A stretch of DNA of 64,000 bases, from contig NZ_CANNDO010000002.1 of NCBI RefSeq assembly GCF_947503385.1, forward strand, positions 1-64,000, given 5' to 3'. This document shows, piece by piece, positions 45,962 through 55,906 of this stretch (the first letter of the stretch is position 1; each line of letters starts with the position of its first letter). This DNA comes from an uncultured Tateyamaria sp. Its GTDB lineage: Bacteria; Pseudomonadota; Alphaproteobacteria; Rhodobacterales; Rhodobacteraceae. Under the pieces are notes generated by a model. That model was not told the origin of the DNA, searched no databases, and worked only from the letters and a program-made list of their open reading frames with translations. The position numbers and the translations under genes are program-made.

Positions 45962-48610
45962 TTACTTGCCGCCCAGTGACCACCAGCCGCGCCGTTTTGG
46001 CTTGGCCGGTTCGTCGGGTGCCGGGGCTTCGGCCACGGGGTCCGGTGCGGCGGCGGCGGCCACGGGCTCCGGCGTGGGCTCAGGCTCTGCCACGGGTTCA
46101 GGTTGCGGTTCGGGTGCCGGGTCCGCTGCGGCCTCTGCATCCTCTGCCGGGGCTTCTTTGGCGTCGTCCGCTTTGGCCTTGGTGGAACGCGAACGTGTGC
46201 TGCGTGTCCGTGTGGGCGTTTTGCGCGCAGGCTTTTCTTCGGGCTCTGCGGTCTCCTCCGCTGGTGCCTCTGCGGCTTCAGGTTCGGACGATGCGGCGCT
46301 GTCCTCGGCCTTGGCTTCGGTTTTCGACTTTGCCGTCGACCGGCTCCGGCTGGAGCGGCGCTTGGGCTTGGCCTCTTCGGCGTCCGGCGTTGCTTCGGCC
46401 TCTGCTTCGGCGTCGGGTTGTTCCGCTGGCTCGGCTGTTGTGTCTGCCGGCCCGTCTTCGGACGCAGCATCGGTGTTGGCGGTATCGCCATTGTCCTGCG
46501 AGCCATCACCGTTTTCACCGCTGCCGGACTTGCTCCGCCGACGACGGCGCCGACGGCGGCGCTTGGGCTTGGTCTCGCCATCTTCGGACGGGGTGTCGGC
46601 ACCGGGTGCCGCGGGGGCGTCATCGACTTCTGCTTCGGCTTCGTCCACCTCATCCATGATCGACGTGTCCACCGAGACAACAGGCGCCTCGACGGCCTTG
46701 ACCACCCGGGTTGCGGTCTTGAATTTTTCGAGCGCAAAGTCGGGGCTGACCAGATGCGGCTCACCCTCGACCCGGACCGACAGGCCATAGCGGGCCTCGA
46801 TCTGCGCGATGTGCTCGCGCTTCTGGTTCATCAGGAAGTTGGCGATGCCGACGGGGCATTTCACCAGCACCTCGCGCGAGCGGCGGCGCGTGCCTTCCTC
46901 TTCGATCTGGCGCAGGATCGACAGCGCAAGGTTGTCGTCCGACCGGATCAGGCCCGTGCCATGGCACGCCTGACAGGGCTGCGTCGTCGCCTCGATCATG
47001 CCGGGGCGCAGGCGCTGTCGCGACATCTCCATCAGACCAAAGCCCGAGATGCGGCCCACCTGAATGCGCGCACGGTCCGTCTTGAGACGGTCCTTCATGC
47101 GCTTTTCCACGGCGGCGTTGTTCTTGCGCTCGTCCATGTCGATAAAGTCGATGACGATCAGCCCCGCAAGGTCTCGCAGACGCAACTGGCGCGCCACTTC
47201 TTCGGCGGCTTCGAGGTTGGTCTTGAGCGCGGTTTCCTCAATCGACCCTTCCTTGGTCGACCGACCTGAGTTCACGTCGATGGCGACCAGTGCCTCGGTG
47301 ATACCGATCACGATGTAGCCACCTGATTTCAGCTGCACCGTCGGGTTGAACATGCCGCCCAGATAGGTTTCGACCTGATAGCGCGCAAAGAGCGGCAGGC
47401 TCTCGCCGTAGAGTTTCACGTTCTTGGCGTGGGACGGCATGATCATCTTCATGAAGTCCTTGGCGATGCGGTAACCGCGCTCGCCTTCGACGAACACTTC
47501 GTCAATCTCGCGGTTGTAGAGGTCGCGGATCGACCGTTTGATCAGGTCGCCTTCCTCGTAAATCTTGGCCGGTGCGATCGACTTCAGCGTCAACTCGCGG
47601 ATTTGTTCCCAGAGCCGTTGCAGGTATTCGTAATCGCGCTTGATCTCGGCCTTGGTCCGCTTGGCCCCGGCGGTGCGCACGATCAGACCGGCACCTTGCG
47701 GCACCTCGATCTCGCCCGCGATTTCCTTGAGCTTCTTGCGGTCGGCGGCGTTGGTGATCTTGCGGCTGATGCCGCCACCACGTGCGGTGTTAGGCATCAG
47801 GACGCAGTAGCGACCCGCGAGGGACAGGTACGTGGTCAGAGCCGCGCCTTTGTTGCCGCGCTCTTCCTTGACGACCTGCACGAGCAGGATCTGACGGACC
47901 TTGATGACTTCTTGGATCTTGTAGCGGCGCGGACGAGGTTTGCGCGGCGGGCGGATGTCTTCCTGATCGTCCTCATCGGCGACGGATTCGATGCTGTCGT
48001 CCTTGGACGCGGCATCGGCCGCCTTCCCCTCGGACGCGTCATCGTCATCCGCTTGGTCGGCGGAGGTCGCCTCGTCGCTTTGCTCCTCGGCCTCATCGGC
48101 ACTGGGCGTTTCGACGGGGGTCTCCTTGACGGTCTCCATGGGCGACGCGGCTTCGTCCTCGGGGACTTCGGCCTCTTCGAGGTCGATGGTTTCCATCCCC
48201 TCGATGTCCTTGGAGGTGGTCGCATCCCCGGTGTCGGCCTTGGCCGCCTTGGAACGGGACGAGCGGCGGCGCTTGGGCTTGGGCTTGTCCTCTTCTTCGT
48301 CGCGGGCCTTTTGCGCTTCGGCGTAGGCGCGCTCTTCCTCCATCAGGGCTTCACGGTCGGCGACGGGGATCTGGTAGTAATCGGGATGGATTTCCGAGAA
48401 CGCAAGGAAGCCGTGGCGATTGCCGCCATAGTCGACAAAGGCCGCCTGTAGCGACGGCTCGACCCGGGTTACTTTTGCGAGATAGATGTTGCCAGCAAGC
48501 TGGCGCTTGTTTTCGGATTCAAAGTCAAACTCCTCGACCTTGTTTCCGTCCACCACCACGACGCGGGTCTCTTCCGCGTGGGTGGCATCGATAAGCATTT
48601 TCTTAGGCAT
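45962..48610 (-). CDS. rne: Ribonuclease E
   Basis: 882 residues from ATG 48610 (MPKKMLIDATHAEETRVVVV). The N-terminal S1 domain is split by a long acidic/KR-rich insertion (about 95-230), as in other alphaproteobacteria. The catalytic core has AIDVNSGRSTKEGSIEETAL and LIVIDFIDMDERKNN (metal Asp residues) and the zinc-link CQACHGTG. The C-terminal ~250 residues are low-complexity, alternating acidic and KRRSSRSRS-like basic runs that act as degradosome scaffold and RNA-binding sites. It processes rRNA and turns over mRNA. Confidence 0.96.
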   Translation of the reverse strand: MPKKMLIDATHAEETRVVVVDGNKVEEFDFESENKRQLAGNIYLAKVTRVEPSLQAAFVDYGGNRHGFLAFSEIHPDYYQIPVADREALMEEERAYAEAQKARDEEEDKPKPKRRRSSRSKAAKADTGDATTSKDIEGMETIDLEEAEVPEDEAASPMETVKETPVETPSADEAEEQSDEATSADQADDDDASEGKAADAASKDDSIESVADEDDQEDIRPPRKPRPRRYKIQEVIKVRQILLVQVVKEERGNKGAALTTYLSLAGRYCVLMPNTARGGGISRKITNAADRKKLKEIAGEIEVPQGAGLIVRTAGAKRTKAEIKRDYEYLQRLWEQIRELTLKSIAPAKIYEEGDLIKRSIRDLYNREIDEVFVEGERGYRIAKDFMKMIMPSHAKNVKLYGESLPLFARYQVETYLGGMFNPTVQLKSGGYIVIGITEALVAIDVNSGRSTKEGSIEETALKTNLEAAEEVARQLRLRDLAGLIVIDFIDMDERKNNAAVEKRMKDRLKTDRARIQVGRISGFGLMEMSRQRLRPGMIEATTQPCQACHGTGLIRSDDNLALSILRQIEEEGTRRRSREVLVKCPVGIANFLMNQKREHIAQIEARYGLSVRVEGEPHLVSPDFALEKFKTATRVVKAVEAPVVSVDTSIMDEVDEAEAEVDDAPAAPGADTPSEDGETKPKRRRRRRRRRSKSGSGENGDGSQDNGDTANTDAASEDGPADTTAEPAEQPDAEAEAEATPDAEEAKPKRRSSRSRSTAKSKTEAKAEDSAASSEPEAAEAPAEETAEPEEKPARKTPTRTRSTRSRSTKAKADDAKEAPAEDAEAAADPAPEPQPEPVAEPEPTPEPVAAAAAPDPVAEAPAPDEPAKPKRRGWWSLGGK

Positions 48611-49030
48611 GAAAGTCCATTGCACACGCACCTGCGCCGCGCCCCCGGAGGGGCCAGCGTGCGGTGGATGTGTCTTGTTTGAGCGATATGGGACGCGCGG
48701 CAGGGAGAGCCGGTCGGGCCTCCTGCTGGGATCAATCCTGTCCTCACGCGCGTCATCGCGGTTCTTCTCCGATGCGCACCGGCCCTCGGGCCGTCCGCAT
48801 CCATTCTACGCGCTGCGCCAGACCTCGGCCTGCGTCAGCATCTCATGGCCATTGCTGGCCCAATCGGTCTGAAGAGGGTTTTCACGCCTCGTCAGCGAAA
48901 CTCATACAGGCTGCGACGCGAATGCGCGTCGCCTGCCCATTGGACTAGATAAGGGCAATGCAGGCGCAAAGACAATGGCCAATCGCGATTGGCGGCGATG
49001 CAAGACGCCAATCTTGGCGCAGCAGCCCCG
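48611..49030. other. rne upstream/leader region with strong palindromes
   Basis: No credible gene. It should contain the rne promoter and leader. Two striking signals are present: a perfect 8-bp stem GCGACGCG-AATG-CGCGTCGC (48913-48932) and a 16-bp perfect palindrome GCCAATCG/CGATTGGC (48978-48993). The first may be part of a 5'-leader structure; RNase E commonly controls its own mRNA through its leader. Function of both is inferred. Confidence 0.45.
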
Positions 49031-49946
49031 TCAGACCACGACGGCACAGCGTTCGCGGATGCGATACAGTTTCTTGCGGGCCCCGGCGTGCACACCATAA
49101 TTGAACAGCCCGGGCGTATCCCTAGTCTGGGCGCGCATGGTTTCGCGCACCGCAGGCAGGGCGATGTCCTCGCCCACATATTCAAACGGATTCACGATAC
49201 GCTGATGTTCCTGCGCCCAAAGCAATGTGCGTTTTTCCGACGCACGTGTGCCGGTCGATAGCGTCATGCATCAGGGCGGCTTGCGGCGCGCGCGCTTCCA
49301 CCCGGCCATTTAACATGAACCGGTCGAAATGCTTGAGATGCAGCATCTAAAGATGATCCAGCAGGTGCCGTTCGCCCAGAGTGTTGGCATGGCTGCCGGG
49401 GGTGAATTTCGCCGGTTTGCGCACGAGGTTCGGTTTGGACTATCTGCGTTTCGGGCCAAAGGTGCGCCGCCGCGACAGGATCGTGTGTGACGCGCCAATG
49501 GAATGTGGTTCGTCGCGGGGAGAATGGATCGGGTCAAGGCACAGTGGTGCAATGTTCACTGGCGCCGTGTCGGCATCCCAAATATACGTTTGCAGATGAT
49601 CGACGAGGTTCGGAGACACCTCCGGGTCCGCCACGACGAACTCATCCATATCGCTCAGGATCATCGAGTTGTAATTCGTCAACATGCCCGAAACGAACTG
49701 GCTCATCATGTTCCAGCGCCGCCGTTCGAAACGGAACTTGGTTTCGTTCCGCGGGATGTGGATCACGTTGGCACCTTTGGCAATCGCGTCATGTCTTGGG
49801 TCCAGACCGCGACTGAAGATGTAGAGGTTTTCGGGCCCCAGCATCCCGGCACAGTCGTTGTACCACCGCTCGAGGATGAAATAGCCGCGGTACACCATCG
49901 CGACCACGCCCAAAGGCGTCTTGGTTGCGTCAATACCTGCTCTCAC
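49031..49946 (-). pseudogene. Decayed family-2-like glycosyltransferase
   Basis: The 5' part (GTG 49946) reads VVAMVYRGYFILERWYNDC, then GPENLYIFSRGLDPRHDAIA and NYNSMILSDMDEFVVADPEV, a Glyco_tranf_2_4-like transferase with the DMDEFV metal motif. The frame is then broken by TAG at 49440-49442, again by TAG at 49347-49349, while coding sense continues in frame (KFTPGSHANTLGERHLLDHL, LKHFDRFMLNGRVEARAPQ). A frameshift near 49200-49260 moves it to the frame LLWAQEHQRIVNPFEYVGED, which ends at 49031. Three lesions make a real pseudogene likely. Confidence 0.75.
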
Positions 49947-50064
49947 TGCCGCGATGCGGGCATGGCCCCGCGTGTATTGATGGCAAGACGATATGAGTGA
50001 TTCGCCCCCGCAACTCTTTGTCAGGGCTTGGAGGGCGGAGCCAAAAACCCATTGCAGCAGACCC

Positions 50065-50757
50065 TCAGTCGGCGGACAGTCGGGATGCGGCGTCGCTCAC
50101 CAGATGGGCCGCTGTCCACAGGTCATGGGCGATGTGCTGGCCCAAGTCGGGCAGCGCCAGATCGGGGGCGCGCAGGTCGGGTATCTGCACCGCGCGACAC
50201 CCCGCGCGCACTGCCGCCATGATGCCCCGGTCGCTGTCTTCAAAGGCCGCGCAATGTGTCGGGTCCACGTCCAGCGCAGCAGCCGCTTGCAAATAGGGCG
50301 CGGGATCGGGCTTGTTCGCGTGTACTTCGTCGCCGCCAATCACAGTCTCGAAACATGCGATCAAGCCCGCCACATGCAGATGGTGCCGCGCGGCGTCCCC
50401 ACGCGTTGACGTCACAACCGCCATGCGCGCGCCCTGCGCACGCAGCCCTGCAAGCGTTTTGGATACAGTCGGACGCAGGGGCACATGCGTTGACAGTTTG
50501 TGCTGCACCACGTCACGCCATTCCGACAGAAACCGCGCGCCCTCTTGCGTGCTGCCCATCAGATCGGTGACGCGGTCCTGTGTCATCGCCTCGGACGAGC
50601 CAATCAAGGTAAGAAAGAAGGCGTGGGCATCCTCCGCATCATGCCCCCGCGCCGCAGCCAGCGGGACAAAAGCGTCAAGGCAGACCCGCTCGGTGTCGAG
50701 CAAGAGCCCGTCCATATCGAACAGATACGCCGCCGGTGGTGAGGTGTAATGTGCCAT
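50065..50757 (-). CDS. HAD-superfamily phosphatase
   Basis: 230 residues from ATG 50757; the frame is open upstream to 50829. Motif I YLFDMDGLLLDTE, motif II VVTSTRGDAARHHL, motif III NKPDPAPYL and motif IV AFEDSDRGIMAA with a C1 cap domain mark a beta-phosphoglucomutase/phosphoglycolate-phosphatase type HAD enzyme. Substrate not assignable. Confidence 0.9.
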   Translation of the reverse strand: MAHYTSPPAAYLFDMDGLLLDTERVCLDAFVPLAAARGHDAEDAHAFFLTLIGSSEAMTQDRVTDLMGSTQEGARFLSEWRDVVQHKLSTHVPLRPTVSKTLAGLRAQGARMAVVTSTRGDAARHHLHVAGLIACFETVIGGDEVHANKPDPAPYLQAAAALDVDPTHCAAFEDSDRGIMAAVRAGCRAVQIPDLRAPDLALPDLGQHIAHDLWTAAHLVSDAASRLSAD

Positions 50758-50849
50758 GTAACTGCCCTGCCCCGTTGCTTGTGCCGCAGGCATGGCAGGT
50801 GTGCGGGGCCGAAACCAGCCCCGCGCCAATCAGCTTTTGTGACAGCCCG

Positions 50850-52184
50850 TTACAGGTAGTCCGCGCGTTGCAGCCCGTATTTGGCCATCTTTTCGTTCAG
50901 GGTCCGCCGCGGCAGGCACAGCTCTTCCATGACGGACGCGATGGAACCCTTGTGGCGGCGCATCGTGTTGTCGATCAGCATCCGTTCGAACGCCTCGACA
51001 TATTCCTTGAGCGGCTTGCCTTCGGTGGTCATCACCGGCTGCATTTCCTCGTGGTCCGACATCAGCAGTGACGCGATAGACCCGGTGCCACGGCGCGATT
51101 GCAGTACGGCCCGTTCCGCAATGTTGATCAGCTGGCGCACGTTTCCCGGCCAAGGGGCTTGTAACAGCTGTGCGGCCTCCTGCGCGGACACCTTGGGCGC
51201 TTCGCAGCCATATTCGTCTGCAAACTGGTCGCTGAGCCGGGTGAACAGCGTCAGAATATCCTCGCCCCGCTGGCGGAGCGGCGGGACAGTGATTTTCAAA
51301 GCGGCCAGACGGTAGAACAGATCAGGCCGCAGCGCGTCTTCGCAGGTCTTGCCCGCCTCCTGCATGTTGCAAATGGCGACAATGCGCGTCTCGGCGGGCG
51401 TGCCCTGTTCGTTGATCACCGACAAAAGGCGCGCTTGCAAGCTCTCGCTCAGCGCCTCGATATCCTCAAGCACCAGCGTGCCGCCCCGCGCCTCTTCGAC
51501 CGCAGGCAGTTGACCGTCCTCGGGCAGCATCGGGCCAAAGAGCCGCTTGGTCAGCGCTTCCTCCTCCCATGCGGAACACGAGATCAGCACGAATTTCTTG
51601 CCAGCGCGGCTGCCCACGGCGTGCAGGGCATGGGCGACCAGCGTCTTGCCTGTGCCTGTCTCACCGTCGATCAGGACGTGACCGTCGGCTTGCCCCAGAT
51701 CCAAGATATCCTCGCGCAGACGCTCCATCACAGGTGCGTTGCCGATCAGCTTTTTCATCAGCTGACCACCATCTGACAGCTCGCGGCGCAAGGCGCGGTT
51801 GTCCATCGTCAGACGGCGCGCAACCGTGGCCTTCTTGGCCAGATCGCTCATCCGGTCGGGGTTGAACGGTTTTTCAAGGAAATCGAACGCGCCCACGCGC
51901 ATTGCCTCGACCGCCATGGGCACGTCGCCGTGCCCTGTGATCATGATCACCGGCAGCGCACTGTCATTGCCCATCAGCTTTTTCAGGAACTGCATCCCGT
52001 CCATACCCGGCATCTTGATGTCCGAGATGACAATGCCGGGATATTCCGGCCCCAGCACCTTGAGCGCATCCTCGGCGCTGGCAAAGGTTTCAGTGTCGTA
52101 GCCGGACAGCGCCAGCCACTGGCTGATCGATTGGCGCATGTCCTGTTCGTCATCCACGATGGCAATCTTCATGGCTTGGGTCAT
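50850..52184 (-). CDS. dctD: DctD-type response regulator lacking the GAFTGA loop
   Basis: 444 residues from ATG 52184. Receiver domain (phospho-acceptor D55 in VISDIKMPG; ITGHGD; EKPF), AAA+ domain with Walker A GETGTGKT (174-181) and a C-terminal Fis helix-turn-helix (SIASVMEELCLPRRTLNEKMAKY). In place of the sigma-54 contact GAFTGA there is RLFGPMLPEDGQLPAVEEARGG split, about 215-234, shortened, and the Walker B reads LVLEDIE rather than LFLDEI. NtrC of Rhodobacter also lacks GAFTGA and works with sigma-70. Pairs with the sensor kinase DctB. Confidence 0.85.
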   Translation of the reverse strand: MTQAMKIAIVDDEQDMRQSISQWLALSGYDTETFASAEDALKVLGPEYPGIVISDIKMPGMDGMQFLKKLMGNDSALPVIMITGHGDVPMAVEAMRVGAFDFLEKPFNPDRMSDLAKKATVARRLTMDNRALRRELSDGGQLMKKLIGNAPVMERLREDILDLGQADGHVLIDGETGTGKTLVAHALHAVGSRAGKKFVLISCSAWEEEALTKRLFGPMLPEDGQLPAVEEARGGTLVLEDIEALSESLQARLLSVINEQGTPAETRIVAICNMQEAGKTCEDALRPDLFYRLAALKITVPPLRQRGEDILTLFTRLSDQFADEYGCEAPKVSAQEAAQLLQAPWPGNVRQLINIAERAVLQSRRGTGSIASLLMSDHEEMQPVMTTEGKPLKEYVEAFERMLIDNTMRRHKGSIASVMEELCLPRRTLNEKMAKYGLQRADYL

Positions 52185-52201
52185 ATGTCTTCCCTCCGGT
52201 C

Positions 52202-53986
52202 TCATTGGGCCGCGGCGATCTTGTTCTTGTCGGCACTCGCCCCATCGTCGAGCACCGGCAACTGCATCTCAAAGACGGCACCGCCCGCTTGTCCGTTGCG
52301 CGCGGTGAGCCGTCCTCCCAAATCGTTCACAATGCCCGACGAAATGGCAAGGCCCAGCCCCACCCCGTCGCCGGGTTGCTTGGTTGTGTAAAACGGCTCA
52401 AAGAGCGCATCGAGATCCTCGATGCCCGGACCGTTGTCGCGCACGGTCAGCGTCACCGTTTCACCGGCTGACAGGATGATATCCACCTGCGGCTCACTCA
52501 CCGATTTGGTGGCGTCGATGGCATTGCGCAACAGGTTCACCATCACCTGTTCGATGCGCAGCCGGTCGCCCAGCACCATCATCGGCGTGGGCGGCACAAT
52601 CCGGTTGATCAAAACCCGCCGCTGACGCAGCTGCGGCTCCATCATCGACAGGGATGAGGCCAGCGCATCACCCATGTTTACAGGGCTCAACTCGTCCTGT
52701 CCCTTGCGAGCATAGGATTTTAGCTGCCGCGTGATCGCCCCCATCCGCTCGATCAGATCATCGATCCGGCCAAAGCTGACCAGCGCCTCTTCGGGCCGGT
52801 TGCGCCGCAACAGCAGACGCGCGCCGGCGAGGTAGGTCTTCATCGCCGCAAGCGGCTGGTTCAACTCGTGACTGACCGCCGCCGACATCTCACCCAGAGC
52901 AGCCAGTTTCGACGACTGCTGCAACGTCTGTTCGGCCACGGCGAGGTCCTCTTGCACACGCATCCGTTCGGCGACTTCTCGCTGCAACTGCGTGTTCAGG
53001 CGGCGAAGCTCTGCCGACTCGCGTGCAAAGAGCGCCAGCCGCAGGGCCGACCGGCGGCTCATTGCATAAAACGCCAGCGCCAGAAGCAGTGCGAATCCCA
53101 TGATTTCCATCGCCAGAACCCCATTCACCCGCTCACGCACCGACGCGTAGGTCGTGAACGACGTCATGCGCCAACCCCGAAACGGAATGCGCGTCTCCAG
53201 CCGCATAACCCCTTCGCCCTGCAGATAAGCGTCAGGCGGCAAAGCCGTCCAATCCGCCGTGGCACGGATGGCGCGTTCGATGGCACTTTGCGCCGGTTGC
53301 GCGGCCAGCGCATCCTCTTCGGTGCGACCACGCCAGCGCGGCTCCGTTGCCAAAATGATTTCGCCGGTGCTGTCTGTCACAAGCACAGCCGCCGATATCC
53401 CGGCCCATGCCCGCTCAAACTTCTGCAAATCCACTTCGACCACGATGACGCCCAGCACATCGCCCCCCGCAACGATCCTGCGTGAGTATACAAAGGCATA
53501 GCCGCCGCTCTCGCGCTGCGACGTGGTGAAAATCGTGTCCGTGGCACGCAAGGCTTCGAAAAAGAACGCCGTGCCGCGGTGGTTGGTGCCCAGCACATTG
53601 CGGTCTGTGGCGGCAACGACCCGCCCCTCAACGTCCAGCAGCATCAGGTTGGCCGCGCCAATCTCTTCGACAAAGGAAATCAGGCGCGCGGTAGACTGTG
53701 CGAAATCCGACGAATTCAACGCGCCGATCAATGTGGGGTCACGGGCCAAAAGCTGCGGGACAACCGCGCTTTGCCGCAGCTCGCTCAACAGGTTGCCGGA
53801 ATAGAGCGCAAGCCGCAGTTCAGCCCGGTTGCGGGTCGTTTCCGTAAACCGGTCGGTTAGCAGCATGTTGGTAAAAAAGACGGTGGCAATGGCCGTGCCT
53901 GCGAACACCAGCAGCGCAAGACGCGCGCGCCAACTGATCGTCCGTGTCCGCGCGGGTGCCCCCGCCTGTTTCGTGTCACGCGCCAT
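52202..53986 (-). CDS. dctB: C4-dicarboxylate sensor histidine kinase DctB
   Basis: 594 residues from ATG 53986. Two membrane segments (about 20-40 and 300-320) enclose a periplasmic double-PAS sensor (ANLMLLDVEGRVVAATDRNV, GYAFVYSRRIVAGGDVLGVI). The cytoplasmic part has the H box AAVSHELNQPLAAMKTYLAG and the ATPase boxes QVMVNLLRNAIDAT, VRDNGPGI and GVGLGLAISSGIV. It senses succinate, fumarate or malate and phosphorylates DctD. The genes for a TRAP carrier are not in this window. Confidence 0.9.
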   Translation of the reverse strand: MARDTKQAGAPARTRTISWRARLALLVFAGTAIATVFFTNMLLTDRFTETTRNRAELRLALYSGNLLSELRQSAVVPQLLARDPTLIGALNSSDFAQSTARLISFVEEIGAANLMLLDVEGRVVAATDRNVLGTNHRGTAFFFEALRATDTIFTTSQRESGGYAFVYSRRIVAGGDVLGVIVVEVDLQKFERAWAGISAAVLVTDSTGEIILATEPRWRGRTEEDALAAQPAQSAIERAIRATADWTALPPDAYLQGEGVMRLETRIPFRGWRMTSFTTYASVRERVNGVLAMEIMGFALLLALAFYAMSRRSALRLALFARESAELRRLNTQLQREVAERMRVQEDLAVAEQTLQQSSKLAALGEMSAAVSHELNQPLAAMKTYLAGARLLLRRNRPEEALVSFGRIDDLIERMGAITRQLKSYARKGQDELSPVNMGDALASSLSMMEPQLRQRRVLINRIVPPTPMMVLGDRLRIEQVMVNLLRNAIDATKSVSEPQVDIILSAGETVTLTVRDNGPGIEDLDALFEPFYTTKQPGDGVGLGLAISSGIVNDLGGRLTARNGQAGGAVFEMQLPVLDDGASADKNKIAAAQ

Positions 53987-54023
53987 GGCGGCCAATCTAC
54001 GACGCCGCCGCCGCCCGCTCAAG

Positions 54024-54692
54024 TCACGCGGAGGTCAACTGCCCCGCCAATGCGCGAAAGAGCGCCGTACCGTCCGTGCCTCCATGCCCGGCATCCGCCG
54101 CCCGTTCCGGGTGCGGCATCATCCCAAGGATGCGCCGGTTGTCCGACAGGATGCCCGCGATATCGCGTTGCGACCCGTTTGGATTGTCGGTGTAGCGGAA
54201 CACCACCCGGTCCTCGCCCTCAAGCCGGTCAAGCGTTGCCGTGTCCGCGAAATAGTTGCCATCATGATGCGCGATGGGAATATCGACCACGTCGCCGGCA
54301 TTGTAGCCTTCGGAAAAGGCGCTTTGCGACGTCTCAACACGCAAGCCAACGGTTTTGCAGACATATTTCAGCCCGGCATTGCGCAACAGCGCACCGGGCA
54401 GCAATCCGGTCTCCGTCAGCACCTGAAATCCGTTGCAGATGCCCAGCACGTAACCGCCGCGGTCCGCATGGGCCCTGAGCGCCCCAACAATCGGCGCATT
54501 GGCCGCAATCGCACCGCAGCGCAGGTAATCGCCAAAGGAAAACCCGCCTGGAACGCCGACTATGTCCACATTGTCAGGCAAGGCGGTGTCCTTGTGCCAG
54601 ACCATGTCCACATCCGCACCCGCAGCCCGGAACGCCACCGCAAGATCCCGGTCGCAATTCGATCCCGGAAAGACGATCACCGCCGCCTTCAT
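54024..54692 (-). CDS. purQ: Phosphoribosylformylglycinamidine synthase, glutaminase subunit
   Basis: 222 residues from ATG 54692, overlapping the purS stop. Class I amidotransferase: [25 protein letters not shown], nucleophile Cys in [11 protein letters not shown] and the His-Glu pair in GMMPHPERA. It supplies ammonia for FGAM formation in purine synthesis together with PurS and PurL. Confidence 0.96.
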   Translation of the reverse strand: MKAAVIVFPGSNCDRDLAVAFRAAGADVDMVWHKDTALPDNVDIVGVPGGFSFGDYLRCGAIAANAPIVGALRAHADRGGYVLGICNGFQVLTETGLLPGALLRNAGLKYVCKTVGLRVETSQSAFSEGYNAGDVVDIPIAHHDGNYFADTATLDRLEGEDRVVFRYTDNPNGSQRDIAGILSDNRRILGMMPHPERAADAGHGGTDGTALFRALAGQLTSA

Positions 54693-54919
54693 GACATATC
54701 GATCCGGTAGCTTTCGATGACCGTATTGGCGAGCAGCTTTTCGCACATCTCCGTCACCTGCGCCTCGGTGGTGCCATCGGCCAGATCAAGCTCGATGACC
54801 TTGCCCTGCCGCACCCCGTTCACGCCCGCGAACCCCGATGCACCAAGCGCATGACGCACCGCTTCCCCTTGTGGGTCCAGCACGCCATTCTTCAGAATCA
54901 CATGTACCGTCGCCTTCAT
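54689..54919 (-). CDS. purS: Phosphoribosylformylglycinamidine synthase subunit PurS
   Basis: 76 residues from ATG 54919 ([20 protein letters not shown]). [14 protein letters not shown], then [14 protein letters not shown] match PurS, which bridges PurQ and PurL. It lies in the order purC-purS-purQ with an ATGA link to purQ. Confidence 0.95.
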   Translation of the reverse strand: MKATVHVILKNGVLDPQGEAVRHALGASGFAGVNGVRQGKVIELDLADGTTEAQVTEMCEKLLANTVIESYRIDMS

Positions 54920-54973
54920 CCTGTCCCGGTCCCCCGCTTCTTCTCTTTCCAAATACTCAAAAGCCACGTCGCC

Positions 54974-55735
54974 TCAATTGATGAGGGTCGGTTTGGTCAC
55001 CGGCTGCGCGTTCATTGGCATCACGCCCAGACGGCGCGCCACTTCGGTATACGCATCCGCCAGATTGCCCAGATCGCGTCGGAACACATCTTTGTCGAGC
55101 TTTTCGCCCGTTTCGATGTCCCACAGCCGGCAACTGTCAGGGCTGATCTCATCCGCCACGATCAGGCGCATGAAATCGCCGTCGTAGACCCGTCCGATCT
55201 CGATCTTGAAATCGACCAACCGGATACCGACAGCCATCATCACGCCGCTGAGAAAATCGTTCACTCGCAGTGCAAGGCTGACGATGTCATCCATGTCCTG
55301 CTGGCTGGCCCAGCCAAAAGCGGCGATGTGCTCTTCGGTCACCAGCGGATCGCCAAGGTTGTCGTCCTTGTAACAATATTCGACGATAGGTCGTGGCAAT
55401 TGCGTGCCCTCATCGATGCCCAGTCGCTGGCTCATTGTGCCAGCGGCATAGTTCCGCACGATCACCTCAAGGGGGATGATCTCGCAGGACCGCACCAGTT
55501 GCTCGCGCATGTTCAGGCGTTTCAGGAAATGCGTCGGCACGCCGATCTGGTTCAGACCGGTCATAAAGAATTCGCTCAGGCGGTTATTGAGCACGCCCTT
55601 GCCTTCGATCACGTCCTTTTTCTGCGCATTGAAGGCGGTGGCGTCATCCTTGAAGTACTGCACGATGGTGCCCGGTTCGGGACCTTCATAGAGGATCTTG
55701 GCTTTGCCTTCGTAAATCTTTTTGCGTCGCGCCAT
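54974..55735 (-). CDS. purC: SAICAR synthetase
   Basis: 253 residues. [19 protein letters not shown], then [34 protein letters not shown] and [21 protein letters not shown] show a complete PurC. It joins aspartate to CAIR in purine synthesis. 54 bp separate it from purS. Confidence 0.96.
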   Translation of the reverse strand: MARRKKIYEGKAKILYEGPEPGTIVQYFKDDATAFNAQKKDVIEGKGVLNNRLSEFFMTGLNQIGVPTHFLKRLNMREQLVRSCEIIPLEVIVRNYAAGTMSQRLGIDEGTQLPRPIVEYCYKDDNLGDPLVTEEHIAAFGWASQQDMDDIVSLALRVNDFLSGVMMAVGIRLVDFKIEIGRVYDGDFMRLIVADEISPDSCRLWDIETGEKLDKDVFRRDLGNLADAYTEVARRLGVMPMNAQPVTKPTLIN

Positions 55736-55906
55736 GGGCGTCCTTTCGCTGGGGCAGCGCTGCTGAATCTGCCCGACAGTGAGGCTCTCATAAGCAATCG
55801 GGTCATATGCCGCAAGCGATGGGCGTGCTGATGCGCATCAAAGGGGTTGCGCGCATCCGCACAGGCTCGCATATCTGGTGCAACGCAATCCCCGGGGAGA
55901 GACCTG

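Noticed and set aside
45976-48451. Long rightward open frames over rne
   Set aside because: Low-complexity Gly/Phe/Arg or Ser/Ala translations opposite the repetitive acidic tail of RNase E; no ribosome sites.
49310-49552. Small separate gene in the glycosyltransferase region
   Set aside because: It is a shadow frame; the true coding frame continues across the stops of the pseudogene.
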